Of a stretch of 64,000 nucleotides of DNA, positions 18,005 to 26,899 are shown piece after piece; the first letter of the stretch is position 1, and the number at the start of each line of letters is the position of its first letter. A program made the translations under genes and the position numbers. The notes under the pieces were generated by a model. That model searched no databases and had not been told where the DNA came from. It was given only the letters and a program-made list of their open reading frames with translations. The stretch covers positions 4,588,001 through 4,652,000 of the forward strand of contig CP170561.1 of assembly GCA_042701975.1 (NCBI GenBank), given 5' to 3'. The DNA is from JAFALK01 sp042701975 (GTDB taxonomy: Bacteria; Pseudomonadota; Gammaproteobacteria; Burkholderiales; Burkholderiaceae_C).

Positions 18005-20857
18005 TTACTTGGTCAGGATGAAACCCTTGAGCTTGGCGAACGCCTGCTCCAGCAATGCCTTCTGCTGGTCCTGGTGCAGGTGTGCGTAGCCCACGGCCGG
18101 CGATGCGCTGGCGGCACGGCCGGCGTAGCCCAGCTTCTGGCCCTCCAGCATGTTCTCGTGGATCTGGTGCTGCACGAAGAACCAGGCGCCCTGGTTCTGC
18201 GGTTCGTCCTGGCACCACACGATGTCCGTCACGTTCGGGTACTTCTTGATCTCGGCGGAGAAGGCCTTGTGCGGGAACGGATACAGCTGTTCCACGCGGA
18301 TGATGGCCACGTCCTTCTTCTCGCCGCGAGCCTTGACCAGGTCGTAGTAGACCTTGCCCGAGCAAGCGATGATGCGCTTGACCTTGGCGTTATCAACGAT
18401 CTCGGCGTTCTGCTCGCCGATCACGGTCTTGAACTCGCCCTTGGTGAACTCGCTCAGCGGGCTGGTGGCATCCTTGGCCCGCAGCAGGCTCTTGGGCGTC
18501 ATGATGACCAGCGGTTTGCGGAACCCGCGCAGCTGCTGGCGGCGCAGCACGTGGAAGATCTGCGCGGCCGTGGTCGGCTGCACGATCTGCATGTTGTTGT
18601 CCGCTGCCAGCTGCATGAAGCGCTCCAGGCGGGCCGAGCTGTGCTCAGGGCCCTGGCCTTCGTAACCGTGCGGCAGCATCATGACCAGGCCGTTGGCACG
18701 GCCCCACTTCACTTCGCCGGAAGCGATGAACTGGTCGATCACGACCTGGGCGCCGTTGACGAAGTCGCCGAACTGGGCTTCCCAGATCGTCAGCGTCACC
18801 GGATCGGCCGAGGCGTAGCCGTATTCGAAGCCGAGCACGGCTTCTTCGGACAGGATCGAGTCGATCACCACGAAAGGTGCCTGGCCATCCGCCACGTTCT
18901 GCAGCGGGATGTAGGTGCCTTCGTCCCAGTTCTCGCGGTCCTGGTCGTGCACGACGGCGTGGCGGTGGGTGAAGGTGCCGCGGCCGGCGTCTTCACCGGA
19001 CAGGCGGATCGGATAGCCGCTGGAGACCAACGAGGCATAAGCCATGCTCTCGCCCATGCCCCAGTCCACGTTCACTTCGCCGCGGCCCATGGCAGCGCGA
19101 TTGGCGTACAGGTCACGCACCAGCTTGTGGGCCGACAGGTCGGCCGGCAGCGTGGTGAGCTTCTCGGCCAGGCGCTTCCACTCGGACATCGGGATGGCCG
19201 TGTCGCACGAGTCGGTCCACTTCTTGCCCAGGTAGGGCGACCAGTCGGTGGCGAACTTGCTCTTGAAGTTGGTCAGCACGGGGTCGACCGTGTGGCGGCC
19301 TTCGTCCATGGCGGCGCGGAAGGCCTTGACCATGTCGTCCGGACCGGTGGCCGTCAGCACGCCTTGCGCCACGAGCTTGTCGCCGTAGAGCTTGCGGGTG
19401 CCCGGGTGCTGGGCGATCTTCTTGTACATCAGCGGCTGGGTCAGAGCCGGCGTGTCCTGCTCGTTGTGGCCCAGCTTGCGGAAGCACACGATGTCCAGCA
19501 CCACGTCCTTCTTGAACTCGGCACGGTAGTCCATGCACAGCTGCATGGCCCACACGACGGCTTCCGGATCGTCGCCGTTCACGTGCAGCACCGGAGCCTC
19601 GATCATCTTGACGACGTCGGAGCAGTAGGTGGTGGAACGCAGGTCGCGCGGATCGCTGGTGGTGAAGCCGATCTGGTTGTTGATGACGATGTGGACAGTG
19701 CCGCCGGTGTGATAGCCGCGGGTCTGGGCCATCGCCAGCGTCTCTTGCACGACGCCCTGGCCGCCGAAGGCCGCGTCACCGTGCACCAGCACCGGCAGCA
19801 CTTGCGCGCCGGCCTTGTCGCCGCGGCGGTCCTGGCGAGCGCGCACGCTGCCCTCGACGACCGGGTTGACGATCTCCAGGTGCGAGGGGTTGAACGCGAG
19901 CGACAGATGCACCGGGCCGCCAGGCGTGGAGACGTCGGAGCTGAAGCCCTGGTGGTACTTGACGTCGCCCGAGGGCAGTTCTTCCGGCGCGGTGTGGTCG
20001 AACTCGGCGAACAGGTCCTTGGGCATCTTGCCCAGGGTGTTCACCAACACGTTCAGGCGGCCGCGGTGGGCCATGCCGATGACGATTTCCTGGACACCGT
20101 TTTCACCGGCGCGCTGGATCAGCTCGTCCATCGCCGCGATGAAGCTTTCGCCGCCTTCGAGCGAGAAGCGCTTCTGGCCGACGTACTTGGTGTGCAGGTA
20201 GCGCTCAAGGCCTTCAGCGGCCGTCAGGCGGCCGAGGATGTGCTTCTTCTTCTCGGCATCGAAGCTGGGGCGGCCGCGGGCCTTTTCGATGCGCTCCTGC
20301 CACCAGCGCTTTTCGCCGGGGTCGGTGCAATGCATGAACTCGGAGCCGATGCTGCTGGTGTAGGTCTCGCGCAGGGCCTGCACGATCTGGCGCAGCGTCA
20401 TCGTCTCGCCGCCAAAGTAGGTGTTGGCAGCGGAGAAAGAGATATCGGCGTCGGACTCGGTCAGGTCGTAGAACGCCGGATCGAGTTCGGGAATCTTGGG
20501 GCGCTCGGCGCGCTTGAGCGGGTCCAGCTCGGCCCAGCGGTTGCCGAGGAAGCGGTAGGCCGCGATCAGCGACTGCACGTGCACCTGCTTACGGGCGACG
20601 GCCAGGTCGGTGCTGGAAGCCTTGCTGGCGAAGGCGTTGGCCTTGGCGCGCTGGGCGAAGGATTCGATGACCGGGGCGTGGGCGACGTCGCGGGACTCGC
20701 TGCCGTCGGTGGCCGGAACGTGCTGGAGCGCGTCGAAATAGGCGCGCCAGTTGTCGGGCACGGAGCCCGGGTTGTCGAGGTAGGCCTCGTACATCTCTTC
20801 GACGTAGGGCGCGTTGCCTCCGAACAGGTACGAATTCGTCCTGTATTGCTGCATCAT
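18005..20857 (-). CDS. sucA: 2-oxoglutarate dehydrogenase E1 component
   Basis: Thiamine-diphosphate enzyme that decarboxylates 2-oxoglutarate and passes succinyl to lipoyl-E2. The 950-residue product shows the N-terminal E2-binding segment (LFGGNAPYVEEMYEAYLDNPGSVP), the IGMAHRGRLNVL and GDAAFGGQGVVQETL motifs, the ThDP/Mg stretch INNQIGFTTSDPRDLRST, and the C-terminal transketolase-like HGYEGQGPEHSSARLERF. Full length for the family. Sense-strand GGTGAG lies just before the tandem ATG-ATG start. It is the first gene of sucA-sucB-lpd; its promoter must lie in the 425-base gap upstream. Confidence 0.97.
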   Translation of the reverse strand: MMQQYRTNSYLFGGNAPYVEEMYEAYLDNPGSVPDNWRAYFDALQHVPATDGSESRDVAHAPVIESFAQRAKANAFASKASSTDLAVARKQVHVQSLIAAYRFLGNRWAELDPLKRAERPKIPELDPAFYDLTESDADISFSAANTYFGGETMTLRQIVQALRETYTSSIGSEFMHCTDPGEKRWWQERIEKARGRPSFDAEKKKHILGRLTAAEGLERYLHTKYVGQKRFSLEGGESFIAAMDELIQRAGENGVQEIVIGMAHRGRLNVLVNTLGKMPKDLFAEFDHTAPEELPSGDVKYHQGFSSDVSTPGGPVHLSLAFNPSHLEIVNPVVEGSVRARQDRRGDKAGAQVLPVLVHGDAAFGGQGVVQETLAMAQTRGYHTGGTVHIVINNQIGFTTSDPRDLRSTTYCSDVVKMIEAPVLHVNGDDPEAVVWAMQLCMDYRAEFKKDVVLDIVCFRKLGHNEQDTPALTQPLMYKKIAQHPGTRKLYGDKLVAQGVLTATGPDDMVKAFRAAMDEGRHTVDPVLTNFKSKFATDWSPYLGKKWTDSCDTAIPMSEWKRLAEKLTTLPADLSAHKLVRDLYANRAAMGRGEVNVDWGMGESMAYASLVSSGYPIRLSGEDAGRGTFTHRHAVVHDQDRENWDEGTYIPLQNVADGQAPFVVIDSILSEEAVLGFEYGYASADPVTLTIWEAQFGDFVNGAQVVIDQFIASGEVKWGRANGLVMMLPHGYEGQGPEHSSARLERFMQLAADNNMQIVQPTTAAQIFHVLRRQQLRGFRKPLVIMTPKSLLRAKDATSPLSEFTKGEFKTVIGEQNAEIVDNAKVKRIIACSGKVYYDLVKARGEKKDVAIIRVEQLYPFPHKAFSAEIKKYPNVTDIVWCQDEPQNQGAWFFVQHQIHENMLEGQKLGYAGRAASASPAVGYAHLHQDQQKALLEQAFAKLKGFILTK

Positions 20858-21282
20858 CTTTCGCTCACCTTCTAACCCCGGTTTCCAGGGCTGTTGGCTG
20901 GTTGAACAACCTTCCGCGACACGGCTTCACCGGTTGGCGGATTGCGACCCACCTTTGCTGTTGCCAGCGAAAAGGGACGGGAAGGACCTCCGGGCTGTGA
21001 CACCCGTTTGGTAGGCGTGGACTGTAGCACCCCTTGGAAACCCTAGGTAACTCGTCAGCACGACTGACACGGATTGAACTGCAAAGGATTGAAAAGGGGC
21101 AGTTGGTCACGAACGGGCAGTGGGCGGCAGGCCACGCCGGCAAATTCACCCCCCACTCGCACAATCTCGCGCAATCTCGCGCAAACGTTTGGCATTTTTG
21201 GCTCCACAGCTTTTAGACTTCGGTCTGCAGCGCCCATCACCCCGCCATTGAATGGTGACGGCGCCTTTCGGAGACCCCTCCC
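20858..21282. other. 425-base intergenic region between divergent sucA and oxygenase genes
   Basis: No gene is supported here. The region must contain the promoters of sucA (minus) and the oxygenase gene (plus). A plausible plus-strand promoter is TTGGCA (21189-21194) with TTTAGA/TAGACT 17-19 bases later. There is an exact tandem duplication of CAATCTCGCG (21162-21181) and an 11-base palindrome CCATT-g-AATGG (21245-21255) close to the plus-strand start. For sucA I could not pick a convincing -10/-35 pair. No riboswitch or leader peptide was recognised. Confidence 0.5.
21162..21181. repeat. Tandem 10-base repeat CAATCTCGCG x2
   Basis: Two exact, head-to-tail copies directly upstream of the candidate plus-strand promoter at 21189. 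Their spacing of one helical turn would suit a regulator binding one DNA face, but two short copies could also be chance. Confidence 0.5.
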
Positions 21283-22125
21283 ATGCAAGTCAAGGTCGTT
21301 GACTACCGGGCCCCTGACGCGGCCGAACAATTCACCCGCTCGCTGCACGAAACCGGCTTCGGCGTGCTGTCGCACCACCCGATCCAGCAGAGCCTGGTGG
21401 AGAGCATCTACGCCAACTGGCTGGCCTTCTTCAATGGCGATGAAAAGAAGGGTTATGCCTTCTCGCCCGAGACGCAGGACGGCTGGTTCTCCACCCAGAT
21501 CTCTGAAACCGCCAAGGGCCACACGCAGAAGGACCTCAAGGAGTACTACCACCTGTACCCCTGGGGCCGCATCCCGCCGGGCCTGAAGGCCGACGCCATG
21601 GCCTACTACGAGCAGGCCAACACGCTGGCGGCCGAGCTGCTCGCGTGGGTGGAGAAGCACACGCCACCCGAGATCGCGAAGCACTACCGCGAGCCGCTCT
21701 CCAACATGATCAAGGACAGCCAGCAAACCCTGCTGCGCGTGCTGCGCTATCCGCCGCTGACCGGCAACGAGCCGGCCGGCTCGATCCGCGCCGCGGCGCA
21801 CGGCGACATCAACCTGCTGACCATCCTGCCCGCCTCCAACGAGCCGGGTCTGCAGGTGCAGGGCAAGGACGGCAATTGGTACGACGTGCCCTGCGACTTC
21901 GGCACGCTGACCATCAACATCGGCGACATGCTGCAGGAAGCCTCGCAGGGCTACTACCCGTCGACCCAGCACCGCGTGATGAACCCGACTGGCGAAGGTG
22001 CCAAGCGCAGCCGCGTCTCGCTGCCGCTGTTCCTGCATCCGCGCCCTGACGTGATCTTGTCGGACCGCTACACCGCCGATGCCTACCTGCAGGAACGTCT
22101 GCGCGAACTCGGCGTGAAGATGTGA
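21283..22125 (+). CDS. 2-oxoglutarate/Fe(II)-dependent oxygenase, isopenicillin-N-synthase-like
   Basis: Soluble double-stranded beta-helix oxygenase of 280 residues. The iron triad and cosubstrate motif are visible: HGD at 173-175 (AAHGDINLLTIL), His230 in STQHRVMNP, and RVS at 244-246 for 2-oxoglutarate. The N-terminal DIOX_N-like part (ETGFGVLSHHPI) fits the isopenicillin N synthase/flavonol synthase superfamily. Bacterial members act on diverse small molecules, so no substrate can be assigned. An AGACCCCTCCC-type leader precedes the ATG. The stop codon overlaps the next gene's ATG by one base (TGATG). Confidence 0.88.
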   Translation: MQVKVVDYRAPDAAEQFTRSLHETGFGVLSHHPIQQSLVESIYANWLAFFNGDEKKGYAFSPETQDGWFSTQISETAKGHTQKDLKEYYHLYPWGRIPPGLKADAMAYYEQANTLAAELLAWVEKHTPPEIAKHYREPLSNMIKDSQQTLLRVLRYPPLTGNEPAGSIRAAAHGDINLLTILPASNEPGLQVQGKDGNWYDVPCDFGTLTINIGDMLQEASQGYYPSTQHRVMNPTGEGAKRSRVSLPLFLHPRPDVILSDRYTADAYLQERLRELGVKM

Positions 22126-22409
22126 TGAGCCAGCCTCGGGTCATCCACATCGAACCCGAGGCGCCTCCCAAGCCACTCTTCGGCGCTCCGTGCAATGGCT
22201 GCGGCGTCTGCTGTCTTGCCGAGCCCTGCCCCGTCGGCATGATCCTCAGCCTCAAGCGCCGCGGTGCTTGCCGCATGCTGCGCTGGTCTGACGAGGAAAC
22301 CCGTTACTTCTGCGGTGCGCTGAACGGCGCACCCGCGATGCTCAAGCCTGTCCTACATCGCTGGATCTCCGCGGGTTCAGGCTGTGATTGCCATCTCGAA
22401 ACGACTTGA
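22125..22409 (+). CDS. Small cysteine-cluster protein (YkgJ-like CxxCxxCC)
   Basis: A 94-residue protein with nine cysteines. Residues 23-35 contain CNGCGVCCLAEPC, the CxxCxxCC signature of the YkgJ-type putative zinc/iron-chelating family; Cys49, Cys63 and a CDC pair at 87-89 complete the set. It has no signal peptide. The ATG at 22125 shares its A with the stop of the oxygenase gene, so translation is almost certainly coupled. This suggests a metal-related service to the Fe(II) enzyme, though that is inference. Confidence 0.8.
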   Translation: MSQPRVIHIEPEAPPKPLFGAPCNGCGVCCLAEPCPVGMILSLKRRGACRMLRWSDEETRYFCGALNGAPAMLKPVLHRWISAGSGCDCHLETT

Positions 22410-22440
22410 ATAGCATGGTCCGCCACCAACGGACGGGACC

Positions 22441-24006
22441 ATGATGAAACGACTGATCCTCGCCTGGCTGTTCATCGTTGCCAGCTTCTGTGCCTGCGCC
22501 GCGCCGCTGCGCTGGGCCGCGCAGAACGACGTGCTGACGCTCGATCCCCATTCGCAGGACCACGCCACCACCGAAGCCATCTTGCAGCACGCCTACGAAG
22601 GCCTCACGCGCTACAACCTCAAGTGGGACATCGAACCGGCACTCGCCGCCAAGTGGACCAACGTCTCGCCCACGCAGGTGCGCTTCGAGCTGCGCAAGGG
22701 CGTGAAGTTCCACGACGGCACGCCCTTCACCGCGGACGACGTGATCTTCTCCTTCGAGCGCATCCGCCAGCCGCAGGGCACGATGCAGATCTACGTGGCA
22801 GGCATCAAGGAGATCAAGAAGGTCGACTCGCACACGATCGACGTGATGCTCGACGCGCCCAACCCGGTGCTGCTGCGCAACCTCGTGGACTTCCGCATCA
22901 TGAGCAAGGCCTGGGCCGAGAAGAACAAGGCCACGAACATCCAGGACTACAAGGCCAAGGAGGAGAACTACGCCTCGCGCAACGTGATGGGCACGGGGCC
23001 ATACAAGATCCTCGAATGGGTGCCGGACCAGAAGGTCTCGATGACCGTCAACAAGGACTGGTGGGACAAGAACAGCGGCAACGTCACCGAGCTGACCTAC
23101 CTGCCGATCAAGTCCGCCCCCACGCGCGTGGCAGCGCTGCTCTCGGGCGATGTGGACCTGCTGACCGACCTGCCGACGCAGGACGTGGCCAAGCTCAAGC
23201 AAGACGCCAAGCTCGCGCTGCTCGAAGGCAACGAGACCCGCACCATCTTCTTCGCCATGGACCAGGGCAGCGATGAACTGCGCGGCTCGGACGTGAAGGG
23301 CAAAAACCCGTTCAAGGACCGCCGCGTGCGCGAGGCGCTGTCCATCGCCATCGATCGCGTGGCCATTCAGCGCGCGGTGATGCGCGGCCTCTCCGTGCCG
23401 GCCGGCATCATGGTGGCGCCCGGCGTGCACGGCAACACGCCCGACATCGACAAGCCGCTCAAGGCCGATCCGACCAAGGCCAAGAAGCTGTTGGCAGAGG
23501 CCGGCTACCCGAACGGCTTTGAGATCCCGCTGAACTGCCCGAACAACCGCTACGTCAACGACGAGATGATCTGCCAGGCTGTGGTGGCGATGTGGGCCAA
23601 GATCGGCATCAAGGCGCGGCTGATCGCGCAGCCGATGTCGCAGCACAGCCAGACCTTCCAGCGCGGCGAGGCACCGCTGTACATGCTGGGCTGGGGCGTC
23701 TCGACGATGGACGCGCTCTACGCCATGCAGGCCCTGGCCCGCACGCGCGCGGGCGGCGCTGACGGCAGCTTCAATTTCTGCAAGCTCTCCGATCCCGAGC
23801 TCGACAAGCTCATCGACGCGATCAAGACGGAGATGGACACGGCCAAGCGCGATGCGCTGCTCAAGTCCGCCCTGCTGCGCATCCGCGATGAATACGAGTT
23901 CATCCCGCTGCACCACCAGATGCGGCCGTGGGCGATGAAGAAGAACGTGACGACGGCCTACCGCATCAACGACCGGCCGGAGGCGCGCTTCACTTCCGTG
24001 AAGTAA
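22441..24006 (+). CDS. ABC transporter solute-binding protein, family 5 (peptide/nickel type)
   Basis: Periplasmic extracytoplasmic receptor of about 521 residues. A signal peptide MMKRLILAWLFIVASFCACA precedes the SBP_bac_5 fold: LTLDPHSQDHATTEAILQHAYEGL, then the family signature region VRFELRKGVKFHDGTPFTADDVIFSFERI, and REALSIAIDRVAI. Homologues bind oligopeptides, nickel or other small ligands. Either ATG of the tandem ATGATG could serve. No permease or ATPase gene is adjacent, so it is an orphan receptor that must use components encoded elsewhere. A terminator follows. Confidence 0.9.
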   Translation: MMKRLILAWLFIVASFCACAAPLRWAAQNDVLTLDPHSQDHATTEAILQHAYEGLTRYNLKWDIEPALAAKWTNVSPTQVRFELRKGVKFHDGTPFTADDVIFSFERIRQPQGTMQIYVAGIKEIKKVDSHTIDVMLDAPNPVLLRNLVDFRIMSKAWAEKNKATNIQDYKAKEENYASRNVMGTGPYKILEWVPDQKVSMTVNKDWWDKNSGNVTELTYLPIKSAPTRVAALLSGDVDLLTDLPTQDVAKLKQDAKLALLEGNETRTIFFAMDQGSDELRGSDVKGKNPFKDRRVREALSIAIDRVAIQRAVMRGLSVPAGIMVAPGVHGNTPDIDKPLKADPTKAKKLLAEAGYPNGFEIPLNCPNNRYVNDEMICQAVVAMWAKIGIKARLIAQPMSQHSQTFQRGEAPLYMLGWGVSTMDALYAMQALARTRAGGADGSFNFCKLSDPELDKLIDAIKTEMDTAKRDALLKSALLRIRDEYEFIPLHHQMRPWAMKKNVTTAYRINDRPEARFTSVK

Positions 24007-24017
24007 GCAGCAAAAGC

Positions 24018-24041
24018 AAAGGCCGCTCGAAAGCGGCCTTT
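24018..24041. terminator. Terminator between the solute-binding protein and nitronate monooxygenase genes
   Basis: Stem AAAGGCCGCT / AGCGGCCTTT with a CGAA loop and a T-rich tail (TTTTCTTTC) on the plus strand. It lies 12 bases after the plus-strand stop and 17 before the end of the opposing gene, and the A-run on its left lets it work in both directions. Confidence 0.9.
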
Positions 24042-24057
24042 TCTTTCAGTGATCGCC

Positions 24058-25014
24058 TTACAGCGCCAGGCGCGAACGCGCGGCCTGGTATTCGCTGCGC
24101 AGCCGCGCCACCATCTCGGCCACGGGCACGACCTTGTCGATCACGCCGATGCCCTGCCCGCAGCCCCAGACTTCCTTCCAGGCCTTGGCGCCGTTCGTGG
24201 CGGCAGCAAAGTCCATCTTGCTCGGATCGCTCTCGGGCAAGTGGTCGGGGTCCATGCCAGCGTTGACGATGGAGCCTTTCAGGTAGTTGCCGTGTACGCC
24301 GGTGAAGAGGTTGCTGTAGATGATGTCGTCGCTGTTGCTGTCGACGATCATTTGCTTGTACTCGGGCACGGCACGCGCCTCATCGGTGGCGATGAAGGCC
24401 GAGCCGATGTAGGCGAAGTCGGCGCCCATGGCACGAGCGGCCAGCACGGCATCGCCCGTGGCCATCGAACCCGACAGCGCCACGGGGCCGTCGAACCACT
24501 GGCGAATTTCCTGGATCAGCGCGAAGGGGCTCTTCAGGCCCGCATGGCCGCCTGCACCGGCGGCCACTGCGATCAGACCGTCGGCGCCCTTGTCGATCGC
24601 CTTCTTGGCGAAGAAGTTGTTGATGATGTCGTGCATCACCACGCCACCCCAGCTGTGCACGGCCTGGTTGACGTCTTCGCGCGCGCCCAGCGAAGTGATC
24701 ACGAGCGGCACCTTGTACTTCTCGCACATGGCCATGTCGTGCTCGAGCCGCGGATTGCTCTTGTGCACGATCTGGTTGATGGCGAAAGGCGCGGCCGGCT
24801 TGTCCGGGTTGGCGGCGTTGTAAGCCGCGAGCGTTTCGGTGATCTCGGCGAGCCAGTCGTCGAGTTGCTCGGCCGGGCGCGCGTTGAGCGCCGGCATCGA
24901 GCCGATGACGCCGGCCTTGCACTGCTCGATGACGAGCTGGGGCGTGCTGATGATGAACATCGGCGACGCGATGACGGGCAGGGAGAGGCCCTGCAGGACC
25001 TTGGGCAATGCCAT
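24058..25014 (-). CDS. Nitronate monooxygenase (NMO/NpdA family)
   Basis: FMN-dependent TIM-barrel enzyme of 318 residues that oxidises alkyl nitronates such as propionate-3-nitronate. Features of the family are the N-terminal LSLPVIASPMFIISTPQLVIEQCKAGVIGSMPALNAR, AGGHAG near residue 170 with the FMN-contacting glycines, and the phosphate-binding ALSGSMATGDAVLAARAMGADFAYIGSAFIAT. It starts 11 bases after the acyl-CoA dehydrogenase stop on the same strand, so the two are probably one transcript, an association common in Burkholderiales. Some members act on 2-nitropropane; the substrate here is unproven. Confidence 0.9.
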   Translation of the reverse strand: MALPKVLQGLSLPVIASPMFIISTPQLVIEQCKAGVIGSMPALNARPAEQLDDWLAEITETLAAYNAANPDKPAAPFAINQIVHKSNPRLEHDMAMCEKYKVPLVITSLGAREDVNQAVHSWGGVVMHDIINNFFAKKAIDKGADGLIAVAAGAGGHAGLKSPFALIQEIRQWFDGPVALSGSMATGDAVLAARAMGADFAYIGSAFIATDEARAVPEYKQMIVDSNSDDIIYSNLFTGVHGNYLKGSIVNAGMDPDHLPESDPSKMDFAAATNGAKAWKEVWGCGQGIGVIDKVVPVAEMVARLRSEYQAARSRLAL

Positions 25015-25025
25015 GTGGGAAATCC

Positions 25026-26819
25026 TCAGAATGCTTCGAGAGACATCGCGGTGACGCTCTCAGCGCCTTCGACGATGGCGTCGCGCAGCGATTGCGTGCG
25101 CGGCAGGATGTGTTCGGCGTAGAAGCGCGCGGTGGCGATCTTGGCGGCCATAAAGGCTGCGTCTTCGCCGGCGGCCAGCTTGTCCTCAGCCACCATCAGC
25201 GAGCGGCCCAGCTGCCAGCCGGCGACCAGGTTGCCTGCCAGCAGCAGGTAGGGCACGGAGCCCGAGTACGCCGCGTTCGGATCGGTCTTGCCGCTGGCGG
25301 CAATGAAGTCCACAGCGTCGAGGTAGGCCTGGCGCGCGGCCTTCAGGCGCTTGACCACGGACTTGGCTGCGGCGCTGTCGCGCTTCGCCAGCTCGCCTTC
25401 AGTCTTCTCGATCTGCGCCGCCACGGCGCGGGCCAGCGTGCCGCCGTCGCGCGTGGTCTTGCGACCGACGAGGTCGTTGGCCTGGATCGCGGTCGTGCCT
25501 TCGTAGATGGTCAGGATCTTGGCGTCACGGTAGAACTGGGCGGCGCCCGTTTCTTCGATGAAGCCCATGCCACCGTGCACCTGCACGCCGAGGTCCGTCA
25601 CTTCAAGACTCATCTCGGTGCTGTAGCCCTTCACGAGCGGCACCATGAACTCATAGAAGGCCTGCGACTGCTTGCGCGTCTCGGCGTCCGGATGGTTGTG
25701 GGCCACGTCGTAGGCGGAAGCCGCGACGATGGACATCGCGCGGCAGCCTTCGGTCAGAGAGCGCATCGTCATCAGCATGCGGCGCACATCGGGGTGATGG
25801 ATGATCGCGGCGCTGGCCTTGATGGAGCCATCGACGGGGCGCGATTGCACGCGATCACGCGCATAGGCCACGGCCTTCTGGTACGAAGCCTCGGCCACCG
25901 CGATGCCCTGCACGCCCACGCCGAAGCGGGCCGCGTTCATCATGATGAACATGTACTCAAGGCCGCGGTTCTCTTCGCCGACCAGCGTGCCGATGGCGCC
26001 GCCGTGATCACCGAACTGCAGCACGGCCGTCGGGCTGGCCTTGATGCCCATCTTGTGCTCGATGGAGACGCAGTGCGCATCATTGCGAGCACCGAGCGAG
26101 CCGTCGGCATTGACCAGGAACTTGGGCACGACGAACAGGCTGATGCCCTTGACGCCCTCCGGCGCGCCGGCCACGCGGGCCAGCACGAGGTGGACGATGT
26201 TCTCGGCCATGTCATGCTCGCCCCAGGTGATGAAGATCTTGGTTCCGAAGATCTTGTAGGTGCCGTCGCCCTGCGGCTCGGCACGGGTGCGCACGAGGGC
26301 CAGGTCCGAACCGGCCTGCGGCTCGGTCAGATTCATCGTGCCGGTCCACGAGCCGTCGATCAGCTTGGGGATGAAGGTGGTCTTCTGCTCGTCCGAGCCG
26401 GCGGTCAGCAGCGCCTCGATCGCCCCGTCGGTCAGCAGCGGGCACAGGGCGAAGCTCAGGTTGGCGCTGTTGCACATCTCGCCACAGGCGGCGCCGATGG
26501 TCTTGGGCAGCGCCTGGCCGCCGAAGTCGGTCGGGTGCTGCAGGCCTTGCCAGCCGCCCTCGGCAAACTGCTTGAAGGCCTGCTTGAAGCCCGGCGTGGC
26601 GGTGACGACGCCGTCCTTCCAGGACGACGGATTGCGGTCGCCCTCGACGTTCAGCGGGGCAATCACGTCTTCGTTGAGCTTGGCGCACTCTTCCAGCACG
26701 GCGCCGGCGGTGTCGATGCCGTAATCGGCGAACTCGGGAATCTGTTCGGTCAGCTGCTGCAGGCCGGCAAGCTCTTGCATGTCGAACAGCATGTCTTTGA
26801 CGGGGGCGCGATAGCTCAT
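25026..26819 (-). CDS. Acyl-CoA dehydrogenase, large FadE12/DmdC-like type
   Basis: FAD enzyme of 597 residues that makes the alpha-beta double bond of an acyl-CoA and passes electrons to ETF. It contains the N-terminal extension of the long bacterial class (YRAPVKDMLFDMQELAGLQQL), the FAD/substrate motifs MNLTEPQAGSDLALVRT and GTKIFITWGEHDM, and the catalytic-Glu stretch ILTIYEGTTAIQANDLVGRK near residue 430. A C-terminal helical domain of this subclass follows. Chain-length specificity cannot be read; similar proteins include 3-methylmercaptopropionyl-CoA dehydrogenases. It follows etfBA behind a terminator and precedes the nitronate monooxygenase gene. Confidence 0.92.
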   Translation of the reverse strand: MSYRAPVKDMLFDMQELAGLQQLTEQIPEFADYGIDTAGAVLEECAKLNEDVIAPLNVEGDRNPSSWKDGVVTATPGFKQAFKQFAEGGWQGLQHPTDFGGQALPKTIGAACGEMCNSANLSFALCPLLTDGAIEALLTAGSDEQKTTFIPKLIDGSWTGTMNLTEPQAGSDLALVRTRAEPQGDGTYKIFGTKIFITWGEHDMAENIVHLVLARVAGAPEGVKGISLFVVPKFLVNADGSLGARNDAHCVSIEHKMGIKASPTAVLQFGDHGGAIGTLVGEENRGLEYMFIMMNAARFGVGVQGIAVAEASYQKAVAYARDRVQSRPVDGSIKASAAIIHHPDVRRMLMTMRSLTEGCRAMSIVAASAYDVAHNHPDAETRKQSQAFYEFMVPLVKGYSTEMSLEVTDLGVQVHGGMGFIEETGAAQFYRDAKILTIYEGTTAIQANDLVGRKTTRDGGTLARAVAAQIEKTEGELAKRDSAAAKSVVKRLKAARQAYLDAVDFIAASGKTDPNAAYSGSVPYLLLAGNLVAGWQLGRSLMVAEDKLAAGEDAAFMAAKIATARFYAEHILPRTQSLRDAIVEGAESVTAMSLEAF

Positions 26820-26853
26820 GGTGTTACTCCGTGGTAACTGGATTCAGGCAAAA

Positions 26854-26880
26854 AAAGGCGCCAGCATCAGCGGCGCCTTT
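26854..26880 (-). terminator. Intrinsic terminator downstream of etfA
   Basis: Stem AAAGGCGCC / GGCGCCTTT with a 9-base loop, followed in the minus-strand direction by a run of T (26856-26850). It separates etfBA from the acyl-CoA dehydrogenase gene, which therefore needs its own promoter or read-through. Confidence 0.85.
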
Positions 26881-26899
26881 GTCTTCAAGCTGCGATGGA

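Noticed and set aside
20858..21282. Possible riboswitch or small RNA in the sucA upstream region
   Set aside because: Only short repeats and a weak inverted repeat (GGTTTCCAGGG near 20880 and CCCTTGGAAACC near 21035, one bulge, about 140 bases apart) were seen, with no recognisable riboswitch core.
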